Source: Pontibacter akesuensis
Lineage (GTDB): Bacteria > Bacteroidota > Bacteroidia > Cytophagales > Hymenobacteraceae
Direction: 5' to 3'
Assembly: GCF_001611675.1 (NCBI RefSeq)
Contig: NZ_CP014766.1
Location: 2,170,001-2,234,000, forward strand
Length of the DNA: 64,000 nt
Shown: piece after piece, positions 34,464 through 43,550 of the stretch
Position numbering within the stretch: position 1 is the first letter of the stretch
How the letters are laid out: every line of letters begins with the position of its first letter
The notes under the pieces: model-generated
Told to the model about the DNA's origin: nothing
What the model saw: only the letters and a program-made list of their open reading frames with translations
The model's database searches: none
Translations under genes and position numbers: made by a program

Positions 34464-37379
34464 TTACTCTGCCGCCTCCTTCTCATTTTCGCGGTAGATG
34501 CTCGTTTTGAGCTCCTCCTTCAGGAAGTGTGCCGTATAGCCCTTGCCTTTCTTAGCGACATCTTCCGGCGTGCCGGCGGCTACAATGGTGCCACCGCCTT
34601 CGCCGCCCTCTGGCCCAATGTCAATCAGCCAGTCTGCCACCTTAATCAGGTCCAGGTTGTGCTCGATGATGAGCACCGTGTTTCCCTTGTCCGTCAGCTT
34701 GTGCAGTACCTCCGTCAGGTGCTCGATGTCCTGGAAGTGCAGGCCCGTAGTCGGCTCGTCGAGGATGTACAGCGTCTGGCCAGTATCTTTCTTCGACAGC
34801 TCTGTAGCCAGTTTCACACGCTGCGCCTCACCACCCGATAAGGTGGTGGCCTGTTGGCCTAGTGTGATGTAGCCCAGGCCTACCTCGTTCAGCGTCTGGA
34901 TTTTGCGCAGGATGCGTGGCTGGCTGTCGAAGAACTCAGTGGCTTGTTCCACCGTCATCTCGAGCACATCCGTGATGCTCTTGCCTTTGAATCGAACTTC
35001 CAGCGTTTCGCGGTTGTAGCGCTTGCCCTTGCATACCTCGCAGGGCACGTACACGTCCGGCAGAAAGTTCATCTCAATCGTACGCATGCCCGCGCCTTCG
35101 CAGGCCTCACAGCGGCCACCCTTCACGTTAAACGAGAAGCGGCCCGGCGTGTAGCCCCTGATCTTTGCTTCGGGCAGCTGCGCAAACAAGCTGCGGATAT
35201 CCGTAAACACGCCGGTGTACGTGGCCGGGTTAGAGCGTGGCGTGCGGCCAATCGGCGACTGGTCTACCTCGATAACCTTGTCAATTTTGTCCAGCCCCTC
35301 GATGCTCTTGTAAGGCAGCGGCTCGCGCTTTGCCCTAAAAAAATGTGTGTTCAGGATCGGGTACAACGTATCATGAATGAGGGATGACTTACCGCTGCCG
35401 GACACACCGGTCACGCAAATCATCTTACCCAAAGGCAGTTTCAGCGTTACGTTCTTCAGGTTATGGCCTGTGGCGCCAATAAGCTTTAGTGTTTCGCCAT
35501 TACCCGGGCGCTTTACGCGCGGAATCTCAATACCGCGGCGGTTACTCAGGAAGTTTGCCGTGGTGGTGCCTGCCTGCAGCATCTCCTCGGGCGTACCCGC
35601 CGATACCACCTGCCCACCGTGGATGCCGGCTCCCGGACCAATGTCCACCACATAGTCTGCCTGCATGATCATGTCCTTGTCGTGCTCCACCACAATAATG
35701 GAGTTGCCCAGGTCGCGGAGGTCTTTCAGGGCGTTGATCAGGCGTTCGTTGTCGCGCTGGTGCAGACCTATACTTGGCTCATCCATAATATATAGCACAC
35801 CCACCAGCTGCGTACCGATCTGCGTAGCCAAACGGATACGCTGGCTTTCGCCACCGGAAAGTGTTCTTACCGGGCGGTGCAGGCTCAGGTAATCCAGTCC
35901 CACATCCAGCAGAAAGCCGATGCGCTTACGGATTTCCTTCAACAGCTCTTTCGCGATGACGTTCTGGCGCTCGCTCATTCTATCTTCCAGTCCCTCAAAC
36001 CAGGCCGCCAGTTTGGTGATGTCCAGTACCGAAATCTCGCCGATGTTCTTTTCGGCAATCTTAAAGTGCAGCGACTCCTTTTTCAGGCGGTAGCCGTTAC
36101 ACTCCGGGCAGGTATTGGTCTGGGTAAAATCCTCTACCCAGGAGCGGATGTTGTCGGAGTCAGACTCCATCTGGTTTTTGAGAAAGTTGATGATTCCCTC
36201 AAACTCCACCACATAGTTGCCCTTTTTGGTTTTCACCTCCAGGTCTTCCTCCAGCCCGTACAGCAATACCTTCAGCAAATCCTCCGGCAGGTCTTTAATA
36301 GGCGTAGCCACAGAGGCCTTGAAGTGCTTGAGCAGCGCCTCTATCTGCTTGAAGATCCAAATGTCGCGGTACTCGCCAAGCGGTGCAATGCCTCCGCGGC
36401 GAATGCTCAGCGACTTATCCGGTATCACCGATTCCTCCGTTATCTCCTGCACCTCACCCAGGCCATTGCAAACAGGGCAGGCTCCGTAAGGCGAGTTAAA
36501 GGAGAAGGAGTTTGGCGCCGGATCATCGTAAGCGATACCCGTGGCAGGGTCCATGAGGTGACGGGAGAAGAAATGCGTCTGGTTTGCATCCGCATCAAGT
36601 ATAAGTACCGTTCCTTTGCCATGTGTCAGCGCGTTCTGCACTGAGCTGGACAAGCGGTAACGGTCATCCTCCTTCACCACAATCTTATCCACCACAATCT
36701 CAATGTCGTGGATCTTGTAGCGGTCTACCTGCATCTTCGGCGTGATCTCCACCAGTTCGCCATCGATGCGGGCGCGGATAAAGCCCATCTTCCGGATCTG
36801 TTGGAACAGTTCACGGTAATGACCCTTACGGCCTTTCACCACCGGAGCCAGCACCACAATGCGCTTGTCGTTGAAGTGCTCCAGCATGTGGCTCACAATC
36901 TGGTCATCGCTCTGGCGCACCATTTTCTCGCCCGTCACATAACTGAAAGCCTCGGCCGTACGCGCCCACAACAGACGCATGAAATCGTAAATTTCGGTGA
37001 TGGTGCCCACCGTGGAGCGCGGGTTGCGGCTGGTGGTTTTCTGCTCAATGGAAATTACCGGCGACAGTCCCTCAATCTTGTCCACATCAGGCCGCTCCAG
37101 GCCACCCATAAACGAGCGGGCGTAGGCCGAGAACGTCTCCATGTAGCGGCGCTGCCCTTCGGCATAAATGGTATCGAAGGCCAACGACGACTTGCCCGAG
37201 CCACTAATGCCGGTGAACACCACCAGCTTGTAGCGCGGCAGTTTGATGGAAATGTTTTTGAGGTTATGTTCGCGGGCACCGTATACTTCAATCTGCTGCG
37301 CGTCGCCGTTTATACTTGGCGTGGCGGTGGCCGTATCGGTGCCCGTGGTAGTGAGTTGTTGCTCCTGGTTTAAAGCCAT
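34464..37379 (-). CDS. uvrA: excinuclease ABC subunit A
   Basis: The damage-sensing ATPase of nucleotide excision repair, 971 residues from the ATG at 37379. Two ABC modules are seen: Walker A GISGSGKSSLAFD (about 55) and GVSGSGKSSLIHD (about 675), signatures LSGGESQRIRLA and LSGGEAQRVKLA. Zinc-binding Cys pairs occur in CPVCNGLGEV, CPECNGYRL, CEACEGAG and CEVCKGKRYN. A leader of about 25 residues rich in Thr precedes IEVYGAREHNLKNI, longer than in E. coli. No uvrB or uvrC is near. Confidence 0.98.
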   Translation of the reverse strand: MALNQEQQLTTTGTDTATATPSINGDAQQIEVYGAREHNLKNISIKLPRYKLVVFTGISGSGKSSLAFDTIYAEGQRRYMETFSAYARSFMGGLERPDVDKIEGLSPVISIEQKTTSRNPRSTVGTITEIYDFMRLLWARTAEAFSYVTGEKMVRQSDDQIVSHMLEHFNDKRIVVLAPVVKGRKGHYRELFQQIRKMGFIRARIDGELVEITPKMQVDRYKIHDIEIVVDKIVVKEDDRYRLSSSVQNALTHGKGTVLILDADANQTHFFSRHLMDPATGIAYDDPAPNSFSFNSPYGACPVCNGLGEVQEITEESVIPDKSLSIRRGGIAPLGEYRDIWIFKQIEALLKHFKASVATPIKDLPEDLLKVLLYGLEEDLEVKTKKGNYVVEFEGIINFLKNQMESDSDNIRSWVEDFTQTNTCPECNGYRLKKESLHFKIAEKNIGEISVLDITKLAAWFEGLEDRMSERQNVIAKELLKEIRKRIGFLLDVGLDYLSLHRPVRTLSGGESQRIRLATQIGTQLVGVLYIMDEPSIGLHQRDNERLINALKDLRDLGNSIIVVEHDKDMIMQADYVVDIGPGAGIHGGQVVSAGTPEEMLQAGTTTANFLSNRRGIEIPRVKRPGNGETLKLIGATGHNLKNVTLKLPLGKMICVTGVSGSGKSSLIHDTLYPILNTHFFRAKREPLPYKSIEGLDKIDKVIEVDQSPIGRTPRSNPATYTGVFTDIRSLFAQLPEAKIRGYTPGRFSFNVKGGRCEACEGAGMRTIEMNFLPDVYVPCEVCKGKRYNRETLEVRFKGKSITDVLEMTVEQATEFFDSQPRILRKIQTLNEVGLGYITLGQQATTLSGGEAQRVKLATELSKKDTGQTLYILDEPTTGLHFQDIEHLTEVLHKLTDKGNTVLIIEHNLDLIKVADWLIDIGPEGGEGGGTIVAAGTPEDVAKKGKGYTAHFLKEELKTSIYRENEKEAAE

Positions 37380-37660
37380 TCGGAATGGGTTGATCTTAAA
37401 TAGCAAAGTTACATAAATCCCGGGGCTTCTGCTGTGCAAAAGTCCATCCCTTCTTAACAGAAAACTGGAGCAATTGGTTTAGGAGCGGCGGGTTTTATAC
37501 TTGTGGCTGTGGTCTGGAGGAAAGAAGTTTCCAGCGGCATCAAGTCATGCTTAACCGCTTTCACATAAAGCATAACACCTGGGGCTGCGCCTCCGTTGTT
37601 TCTGCTCCCGCTGCCGGAGTAGGGAATCAAACAGGATAAAGTGCAGCATCCGCTATAAAA
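37380..37660. other. intergenic region between uvrA and the LOG-family gene
   Basis: About 280 bp. One AAGTATA-type motif at 37495 and no recognisable repeat or gene. An 86-codon open frame on the minus strand has no family look or start context and is not called. Confidence 0.4.
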
Positions 37661-37698
37661 CAGCAAAAGCAGGCCCCGGTGAGAGCCTGCTTTTGCTG
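37661..37698 (-). terminator. terminator of the LOG-family gene
   Basis: A perfect 14-bp stem (37661-37674 and 37685-37698) with a 10-base loop, 25 bp past the stop at 37723. The stem contains AGCAAAAGC/GCTTTTGCT, giving a short T-run on the minus strand. Confidence 0.65.
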
Positions 37699-37722
37699 TA
37701 AGATAAATCTGCAAGTATAGCC

Positions 37723-38601
37723 TTAGAAGTTCGGCGACAGCAGGTATTTGCTGTAGAAGTCGTCGATGATCTTCACGGCCTCGGTGGCATCGTCCACAAT
37801 GTGCACCAGGTCCAGGTCTTCTCTGTTGATGTTGCTCTCGGTGTTCAGCATCACGTTCTCAATCCACTCAAACAGGCCGCTCCAGTAAGCGCGTCCTACC
37901 AGCACGATCGGGAAAGCGCCGATTTTCTTTGTCTGGATCAGTGTGATCGCTTCAAACAGTTCGTCCAGTGTGCCGAAGCCACCTGGCATTACCACAAAAC
38001 CCTGCGCATACTTCACGAACATCACCTTGCGCACAAAGAAATAGTCGAAGTTGATGAGCTTGTCGGAATCGATGTAGATGTTGTTGAACTGCTCGAACGG
38101 CAGCTGAATGTTAAGGCCTACTGATTTACCGCCCTCAGAGTGCGCGCCTTTGTTGCCCGCCTCCATGATGCCGGGGCCACCGCCCGTAATTACACCGTAG
38201 CCGTGGCGCACCAGTTTAGCGGCAAGCTCCTCGGCCATGATATAGTATTTGTTGTCGGACTTGGTGCGGGCCGAGCCGAAAACAGACACGCAGGGACCAA
38301 TCTTGCCCAGTTTCTCAAAGCCGTCCACAAACTCGGCCATCACTTTAAAGATTTGCCAGGAGTCGGCTATTTTGATCTCGTTCCAGTCTTTGTCCACAAA
38401 AGCCTGGCGTATGCGCTTGTCTTCCTCAGAGGCAGGGGCAGCCGTAGACTGGCCGCTCTCGCGCAGGTCGGTTACCGATCTTGCCTTATTCTCGTTTACG
38501 TTCGGGTTGATAATGGTTTGGCCGCTACCAGTATTCAGTGTCTCGTCGTGCAGCTTGGTTTTACTTGTTTTTCTAAGCTTTGTCATAATCTGTTTCGTCA
38601 T
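37723..38601 (-). CDS. TIGR00730/LOG family Rossmann-fold protein
   Basis: A 292-residue protein with the lysine-decarboxylase-like (LOG) fold. GGGPGIMEAGNKGAHSEGG (about 140-158) and VMPGGFGTLDELFEAIT (about 204-220) are the PGGxGTxxE-type motifs of nucleoside 5'-monophosphate phosphoribohydrolases, which release free bases (cytokinins in plants) from nucleotides. A ~75-residue N-terminal extension, polar and rich in Lys/Thr, is longer than in simple LOG proteins. A second ATG at 38586 is equally possible. Confidence 0.88.
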   Translation of the reverse strand: MTKQIMTKLRKTSKTKLHDETLNTGSGQTIINPNVNENKARSVTDLRESGQSTAAPASEEDKRIRQAFVDKDWNEIKIADSWQIFKVMAEFVDGFEKLGKIGPCVSVFGSARTKSDNKYYIMAEELAAKLVRHGYGVITGGGPGIMEAGNKGAHSEGGKSVGLNIQLPFEQFNNIYIDSDKLINFDYFFVRKVMFVKYAQGFVVMPGGFGTLDELFEAITLIQTKKIGAFPIVLVGRAYWSGLFEWIENVMLNTESNINREDLDLVHIVDDATEAVKIIDDFYSKYLLSPNF

Positions 38602-38721
38602 CTTCTGCAGGAGCGGTTGCCCCTGGGCGCCTATACTTTAGGGCGCGCAGCATCAGGTTAAAAAAATATAGGCTTTGCGGCGGTTGAGGAGGCGCGGCAA
38701 AGGCCAAACATGTAAAGTTAC

Positions 38722-39969
38722 TTATTTGGAGCGAATCGCAATCACAGGGTCCAGGTTAGAGGCCAGTACGGCAGGGATGATGCCGGAAAGCATTCCTATC
38801 ACCGCCGATACGCCAAGTCCAAGTATAATGTTGCCAACCGACAAGGTGATGGCCATCATGTCCTGGGGGATGAGCGTGAGCAGAAACACCAGCAGAATGC
38901 CAATGCCCCCGCCTAAGAGGCTCAGAAACACGGATTCGAAGAGAAACTGGAACAGGATGAAATAGTTTTTAGCCCCCAGCGATTTCTGGATACCGATGAT
39001 GTTGGTGCGCTCTTTTACGGATACAAACATAATGTTGGCAATGCCGAAGCCGCCAACAAGTATAGCGAAACCGCCAATTACCCAGCCAGCCAAACCTATT
39101 ACGTCGAAAAAGCTGCCAATAGCCTCAGTGGCCATCTCGGGCCGGTTCATGGCAAAGCTGTCTTCGTCGCGGGGGCGCTGGCCGCGTATGTTGCGCATGA
39201 TGCCCTGCGTTTCGTACTCCAGTTCCAGCAGGCCCGGGTCGTCGTCACGGCCTTTCAGGGCGATGGTGGAGCCCATGCCGTCGGGTCCTACATCATACAT
39301 CTTGCTGAACGTGCTGTACGGGATCATGCCCATCTGGTCCATGTTCGGCGCGCCAAACATGTTCTCGCCCTGCTTCTCTATCACCCCGATAACCGTAAAT
39401 TTGCTTCCGGCCACCTTTACCTGCTGCCCGAGGGGGCTACCGTAGGGGAAAAGCGTTTTGGCAATCTCATCGCCGATGATCATCACATTGCGTGCAGCGT
39501 CTGTTTCCTGAGGTGTAAAATAGCGTCCCTCAATAACCGGCACCTCGCTTACTTTAGGGTAATCGTAGGATACACCCATCAGGGAGCCGTCGGAATAGCT
39601 GTTGTTGCCCTGCTTAAAGGTGCTGCCGCCCTTCTGTGAGAAAATAGCTACGCCGTTGCTGTTGGTCACGCGCTCCTGCAGCAGCCTGTATTCCCGGATC
39701 GTAGGCTCTGGCCGCTGAAAGTACTTCCACCACGGGTAGTTGCCGCTAAAAGACCAGGGCCACTTCTCCACGTAAATCACCTTCTCCCCGATAAAGCTCA
39801 TGCTCTCGCGCACGTTCCGCTCCAGGGAGTCAACCAGTGTGAAAACGGATATAATGGCAAAAATACCAATCGTGACCCCGAGCAGCGACAGGATAGTGCG
39901 CATCAGGTTGGCACGCAGCGCTTGCCAGGCAAATCGGAAACTTTCAGCTATCAAACGCAGGTAAATCAT
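38722..39969 (-). CDS. ABC transporter permease, MacB/FtsX type
   Basis: A 415-residue inner-membrane protein. One N-terminal transmembrane segment (LSLLGVTIGIFAIISVFTLVDSL, about 24-46) is followed by a large periplasmic MacB_PCD-like domain (about 50-270) and three segments of the FtsX domain in the last 130 residues. These permeases move lipoproteins, peptides or drugs, or transmit mechanical signals, with a separate ATPase, which is not adjacent here. The start at 39969 (MIYLRLIAE) is chosen because the 57 codons upstream do not fit. Confidence 0.88.
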   Translation of the reverse strand: MIYLRLIAESFRFAWQALRANLMRTILSLLGVTIGIFAIISVFTLVDSLERNVRESMSFIGEKVIYVEKWPWSFSGNYPWWKYFQRPEPTIREYRLLQERVTNSNGVAIFSQKGGSTFKQGNNSYSDGSLMGVSYDYPKVSEVPVIEGRYFTPQETDAARNVMIIGDEIAKTLFPYGSPLGQQVKVAGSKFTVIGVIEKQGENMFGAPNMDQMGMIPYSTFSKMYDVGPDGMGSTIALKGRDDDPGLLELEYETQGIMRNIRGQRPRDEDSFAMNRPEMATEAIGSFFDVIGLAGWVIGGFAILVGGFGIANIMFVSVKERTNIIGIQKSLGAKNYFILFQFLFESVFLSLLGGGIGILLVFLLTLIPQDMMAITLSVGNIILGLGVSAVIGMLSGIIPAVLASNLDPVIAIRSK

Positions 39970-40170
39970 AGTTTTCTTCTTCAATCGGGTGAATGGGGCG
40001 GAACTAATTTGCTTAAAAGTAACAATATTTCGGGCAAAAAGGGTAAATTTGCGGCTTGATTTTTTGCTTTTTAGTAAAGGAAATGTATGAACCCCGCAGC
40101 AGGGTTCTGCTGTTGTACTGCTGATACTATTGTTTAACACCCGGAATCCAAATACCGTAATATTTGATAT

Positions 40171-41217
40171 ATGAAATTATCTGAATTTAAATTCGAGCTT
40201 CCCGAAGAACTTCTGGCCACGCACCCAACTGAAAACCGCGATGAGTCGCGCATGATGGTCGTGCACCGTGACTCAGGGAAGATCGAGCACCGCATCTTCA
40301 AAGACATTCTCGAGTATTTTGACGATGGCGATGTGATGGTGGTGAACGACACGAAAGTGTTTCCTGCCCGCCTGTATGGCAACAAAGAAAAGACTGGCGC
40401 CAAGATAGAAGTGTTCCTGCTGCGCGAGCTTAACAAAGACATTCACCTGTGGGACGTGCTGGTGGACCCGGCCCGTAAAATCCGTGTAGGCAACAAACTA
40501 TACTTCGGCGAAAGTGATCTGGTAGCCGAGGTAATCGACAACACCACTTCCCGTGGCCGTACCATTAAATTCTTGTTTGATGGCCCGGACGAGGAGTTCT
40601 ACAAGACCATCAACGACCTGGGTGAGACACCGCTGCCAAAATACATCAAGCGCGAGGCTGAGCCGGAAGACCGCGAGCGTTACCAGACCGTTTACGCCAA
40701 GAACGTAGGCGCTGTGGCAGCTCCAACAGCCGGCCTTCACTTTACGAAAGAAGTATTGAAGCGCTTGGAGATCAAAGGAATCGACATGGCGCCGCTAACG
40801 CTGCACGTGGGTCTGGGTACTTTCCGCCCGGTAGATGTGGAAGACCTGACCAAGCACAAGATGGACTCCGAGAACTTTATGGTTCCTGGCGAAACTGCTG
40901 AACTGGTGAACCGCGCGCTGGACAAGAAAAAGCGTGTGTGCGCTATTGGCACTACCACCATGCGTGCGCTGGAGTCGTCGGTGTCGGCTAACAACCGCCT
41001 GAAGGCAAACGAAGGCTGGACGGACCGTTTCCTGTTCCCTCCTTATGATTTCAAGATCGCAAACAGCCTGCTGACTAACCTGCACATGCCGGAAAGCACG
41101 CTGCTGATGATGGCTGCGGCATTTGGTGGCTATGAACTGGTAATGAAGGCGTACGAGGAGGCTGTAAAAGAGAAATACCGCTTCTTCAGCTACGGCGACG
41201 TAATGCTGATTCTCTAA
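40171..41217 (+). CDS. queA: S-adenosylmethionine:tRNA ribosyltransferase-isomerase
   Basis: Makes epoxyqueuosine in tRNA by moving the ribosyl part of SAM to 7-aminomethyl-7-deazaguanine. The 348-residue protein begins [28 protein letters not shown], typical for QueA, and holds [14 protein letters not shown] (about 53-66), [14 protein letters not shown] (about 183-196) and [10 protein letters not shown] (about 212-221). A TAATATTTG stretch ends four bases before the ATG, so the transcript may have almost no leader (low confidence). A terminator follows. Confidence 0.97.
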   Translation: MKLSEFKFELPEELLATHPTENRDESRMMVVHRDSGKIEHRIFKDILEYFDDGDVMVVNDTKVFPARLYGNKEKTGAKIEVFLLRELNKDIHLWDVLVDPARKIRVGNKLYFGESDLVAEVIDNTTSRGRTIKFLFDGPDEEFYKTINDLGETPLPKYIKREAEPEDRERYQTVYAKNVGAVAAPTAGLHFTKEVLKRLEIKGIDMAPLTLHVGLGTFRPVDVEDLTKHKMDSENFMVPGETAELVNRALDKKKRVCAIGTTTMRALESSVSANNRLKANEGWTDRFLFPPYDFKIANSLLTNLHMPESTLLMMAAAFGGYELVMKAYEEAVKEKYRFFSYGDVMLIL

Positions 41218-41241
41218 GTATAAAACCAATTCAAAGTATAG

Positions 41242-41275
41242 AAAGCCCTGGCCATAAAAGCCGGGGCTTTTGTTT
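41242..41275 (+). terminator. queA terminator
   Basis: A 10-bp stem with one G-T pair (41242-41251 and 41261-41270) precedes a T-rich run. Two AAGTATA motifs lie between the stop codon and the stem. Confidence 0.75.
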
Positions 41276-41374
41276 TGTCCCCAGCCTTTCTAGTATGAGT
41301 GGCTGTATTGGACAACCGCATCACAGGTGTCAACTTTCTGTCTTTCGAACGCTGTAACTTTTTAACTTTGTGCC

Positions 41375-42055
41375 ATGGCAATTTTACCAGAATACGCAAT
41401 CATAGTGGCAGGTGGCAGCGGCACCCGCATGCAGCAGGACGTTCCGAAGCAGTTCATCGAAGTAGCGGGTAAACCTATCCTGATGCACACGATGGAGCGG
41501 TTCCACAAGTATAACCCGGCAGTAAGGATGGTTGTGGTGCTGCCGCAGGAGCAGTTGATTGCCTGGCGCGAACTGTGCCGCAAGTACAGCTTCAAGCTTT
41601 TCCACATGACGGTGGCTGGAGGTGCCACACGGTTTGGCTCTGTCAAGAACGGGTTGGATGCGGTGCAGGGCGAGGCGCTGGTGGCGGTGCATGATGGCGT
41701 GCGTCCCTTTGTAGATACAGACACGATTAAGGCCGCTTTTGATGCCGCAGACAAGTATGGCAGTGCCGTGGTGGCGGTGGCTCCGAAAGACTCAATTCGG
41801 GAACTGACGGAGCAGGGAAGTATGGCAGTGCCGCGGGTAAAGTATAAATTGGTGCAAACGCCGCAGTGCTTCCGGGCAAGTATACTTCGAAAAGCTTACG
41901 AGCAGCCCGAGCTGGCGCATTTTACGGACGATGCCTCAGTGGTGGAAAGTATAGGAGAAACAATCACGCTGGTGGAAGGCAGCTACCGCAACATCAAAAT
42001 TACCACACCCGAAGACCTTATACTTGCCGAGGCCTTTGCCAAAGAGTTAGGTTAG
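41375..42055 (+). CDS. ispD: 2-C-methyl-D-erythritol 4-phosphate cytidylyltransferase
   Basis: Third step of the MEP route to isoprenoids: CTP plus MEP gives CDP-ME. The 226-residue protein has the nucleotide loop VAGGSGTRMQQDVPKQF (about 7-23), HDGVRPFVD (about 107-115) and TPQCFRASIL, all IspD marks. Its gene carries six AAGTAT cores in 680 bp, one a palindrome (41878-41887), the highest density in any coding region here. Confidence 0.95.
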   Translation: MAILPEYAIIVAGGSGTRMQQDVPKQFIEVAGKPILMHTMERFHKYNPAVRMVVVLPQEQLIAWRELCRKYSFKLFHMTVAGGATRFGSVKNGLDAVQGEALVAVHDGVRPFVDTDTIKAAFDAADKYGSAVVAVAPKDSIRELTEQGSMAVPRVKYKLVQTPQCFRASILRKAYEQPELAHFTDDASVVESIGETITLVEGSYRNIKITTPEDLILAEAFAKELG

Positions 42056-42194
42056 GGTTATGTATACAGAAGTTGTGAGGCTTACTTGATTTAGCTGGTG
42101 CCAAAGAGTACGTTTTCAGCGCAAAAGCGAGTCTGAAGACTCGTGTGCATTGGGCGTCACCGGTTGGATACCGGCGCCAGTTTGGGTTTTTTGT

Positions 42195-42230
42195 CTAGAG
42201 CCTAGCGTCTAAAATCTAACGTCTAATAAG
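42195..42230. repeat. CTAAAATCTAACGTCTAA-type short repeat
   Basis: GCCTAGCGTCTAAAATCTAACG, related to 2466-2500, abuts the stop codon of the ATPase gene. The gap from 42056 also contains a GCGCCAGTTTGGG palindrome-like stretch near 42173. Confidence 0.55.
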
Positions 42231-42956
42231 CTACAGCACCGGCTGCCGCCCCGCCTCTAGGAAAGTCTGGTTCTCCTGAACGGATTCCGGTGTGATGGCT
42301 TCAAGTATAGGATTGGGTTTGGAGAGGTTGAGCAGGTAGCCCTGCATGGGTGGTAAGTTCTGCAGGTCGTGGGTGATGCAGAGGATGGTTTTCCCGTTTT
42401 TTACGACCCAGTCCTGCAGCAGGCTGAATACCTTACTTTTGTAGTATACATCCAGTTGCTGCGTGGGCTCATCCAGTAGGATAGTGGTGGCATCCTGCAG
42501 CATCAGCTGAGCCAGCCACACCAGTTGCTGCTCGCCGCCTGATAGCGTGGTGAAATCCTGGTCAAGGAGATGGGATAGTTGCAATTGGGCCAGCGTATCA
42601 GCAGCCAGGGCATAATCAGCAGCGCTGTAGTTCTCGAAAAAGCGCTTTTTGCGGAACAGCCCCATTACCACCAGGTCCTGCACCTTAATGGGAAAGCCAA
42701 CAATATTTTTCTGGGGAAGGTAGGCCAGCAAGCCGGAGCCCGAAGCCTCGGGAAAATGCTTCAGGTCATGGCCTTTTGCAAGCACTTGGCCTTGGTACGC
42801 TACTTTGTTCTGGAAGGCCCGGAAGAGCGTAGTTTTTCCGGCACCGTTGTGGCCGATAATGGCAACAAAAGCAGCAGCCGGCACTGAGAAAGAAAGGTTG
42901 CGAATCAGGACCCGTTGGCCATAACCCGCAACCAGATTTTTTACTTCAACGATCAA
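42231..42956 (-). CDS. ABC transporter ATP-binding protein
   Basis: A 241-residue ATPase with Walker [12 protein letters not shown] (about 35-45), Q-loop YLPQKNIVGFP, signature LSGGEQQLVWLAQL (about 140-153) and Walker B TTILLDEPTQQLD. The pattern is closest to FecE/BtuD/ZnuC-type importers of iron-siderophores, B12 or metals. No permease or binding protein is nearby, and short repeats flank it on both sides, so it is an orphan that may have moved (inference). Confidence 0.87.
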   Translation of the reverse strand: MIVEVKNLVAGYGQRVLIRNLSFSVPAAAFVAIIGHNGAGKTTLFRAFQNKVAYQGQVLAKGHDLKHFPEASGSGLLAYLPQKNIVGFPIKVQDLVVMGLFRKKRFFENYSAADYALAADTLAQLQLSHLLDQDFTTLSGGEQQLVWLAQLMLQDATTILLDEPTQQLDVYYKSKVFSLLQDWVVKNGKTILCITHDLQNLPPMQGYLLNLSKPNPILEAITPESVQENQTFLEAGRQPVL

Positions 42957-42965
42957 GCTTTGCTC

Positions 42966-43044
42966 AATTATGAATTATAAATTATGAGTTATGAATTAGA
43001 AGTGGCTCTATAAACCATTCATAATTCGTAATTCATCATTAATT
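42966..43044. repeat. AATTATGAATTATAAATTATG-type short repeats, inverted pair
   Basis: AATTATGAATTATAAATTATG and ATTCATAATTCGTAATTCATC face each other across about 35 bp and end at the stop codon of the DUF2795 gene. Same family as 2029-2062. Confidence 0.6.
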
Positions 43045-43266
43045 CTAGTATTCGTCTTCGTTAAACATGAAATCCTCTTTGGTAGGATAGTCAGGCCAGA
43101 TCTCCTCGATGTTCTCGTAAGGCTGTCCGTCGTCTTCCAGGGCCTGCAGGTTCTCTACAACCTCCATTGGTGCGCCAGAGCGGATTGAAAAATCGATCAG
43201 CTCGTCTTTAGTGGCTGGCCAGGGTGCATCCTCCAGGTATGAAGCTAATTCAAGTGTCCAGTACAT
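43045..43266 (-). CDS. DUF2795-like small acidic protein
   Basis: A 73-residue acidic protein beginning MYWTLELASYLEDAPWPATKDELIDF, with SGAPMEVVENLQAL and a tail IWPDYPTKEDFMFNEDEY. This matches the small Bacteroidota DUF2795 proteins as I recall them. Function unknown. A TACTTTTG at 43308-43315 (minus strand), 42 bp upstream, resembles the -7 promoter element. Confidence 0.82.
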   Translation of the reverse strand: MYWTLELASYLEDAPWPATKDELIDFSIRSGAPMEVVENLQALEDDGQPYENIEEIWPDYPTKEDFMFNEDEY

Positions 43267-43489
43267 AATATTTTCTCCTTTATCTTATGGCTTTTTAAAA
43301 TAGTCTGCAAAAGTATAAATAAAAACAAGAACAAAAATTTTTGCAGCTTAATAATTGCTTTTTTGTCTGTTTTTACCAACACAACGCAAATAAAGCACAA
43401 ATGTTCATAATGTGTGCAAAAAATATCGTCCTGTTTCAACATTTGGTAACAATAGCTGTACAAGAAGCATGCCTGGCTACTACAGGAAC

Positions 43490-43529
43490 GCAAAAAGGGC
43501 CTTCTGCTGCTGCAGAAGGCCCTTTTTGC
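43490..43529 (-). terminator. terminator of the DUF349 gene
   Basis: A perfect 18-bp stem (43490-43507 and 43512-43529) with a 4-base loop and five A on the left arm, giving a T-run on the minus strand. It lies 22 bp past the DUF349 stop. Confidence 0.85.
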
Positions 43530-43550
43530 ATCTAAAAATAGTTTGGTTCT

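Noticed and set aside
37454-37714. 86-codon minus-strand frame between uvrA and the LOG-family gene
   Set aside because: It overlaps the LOG terminator and shows no signal or family pattern.
40158-40170. TAATATTTG before queA as a proven promoter for a leaderless message
   Set aside because: The spacing in the -7 element is one base too long and no -33 TTTG lies at the right distance.
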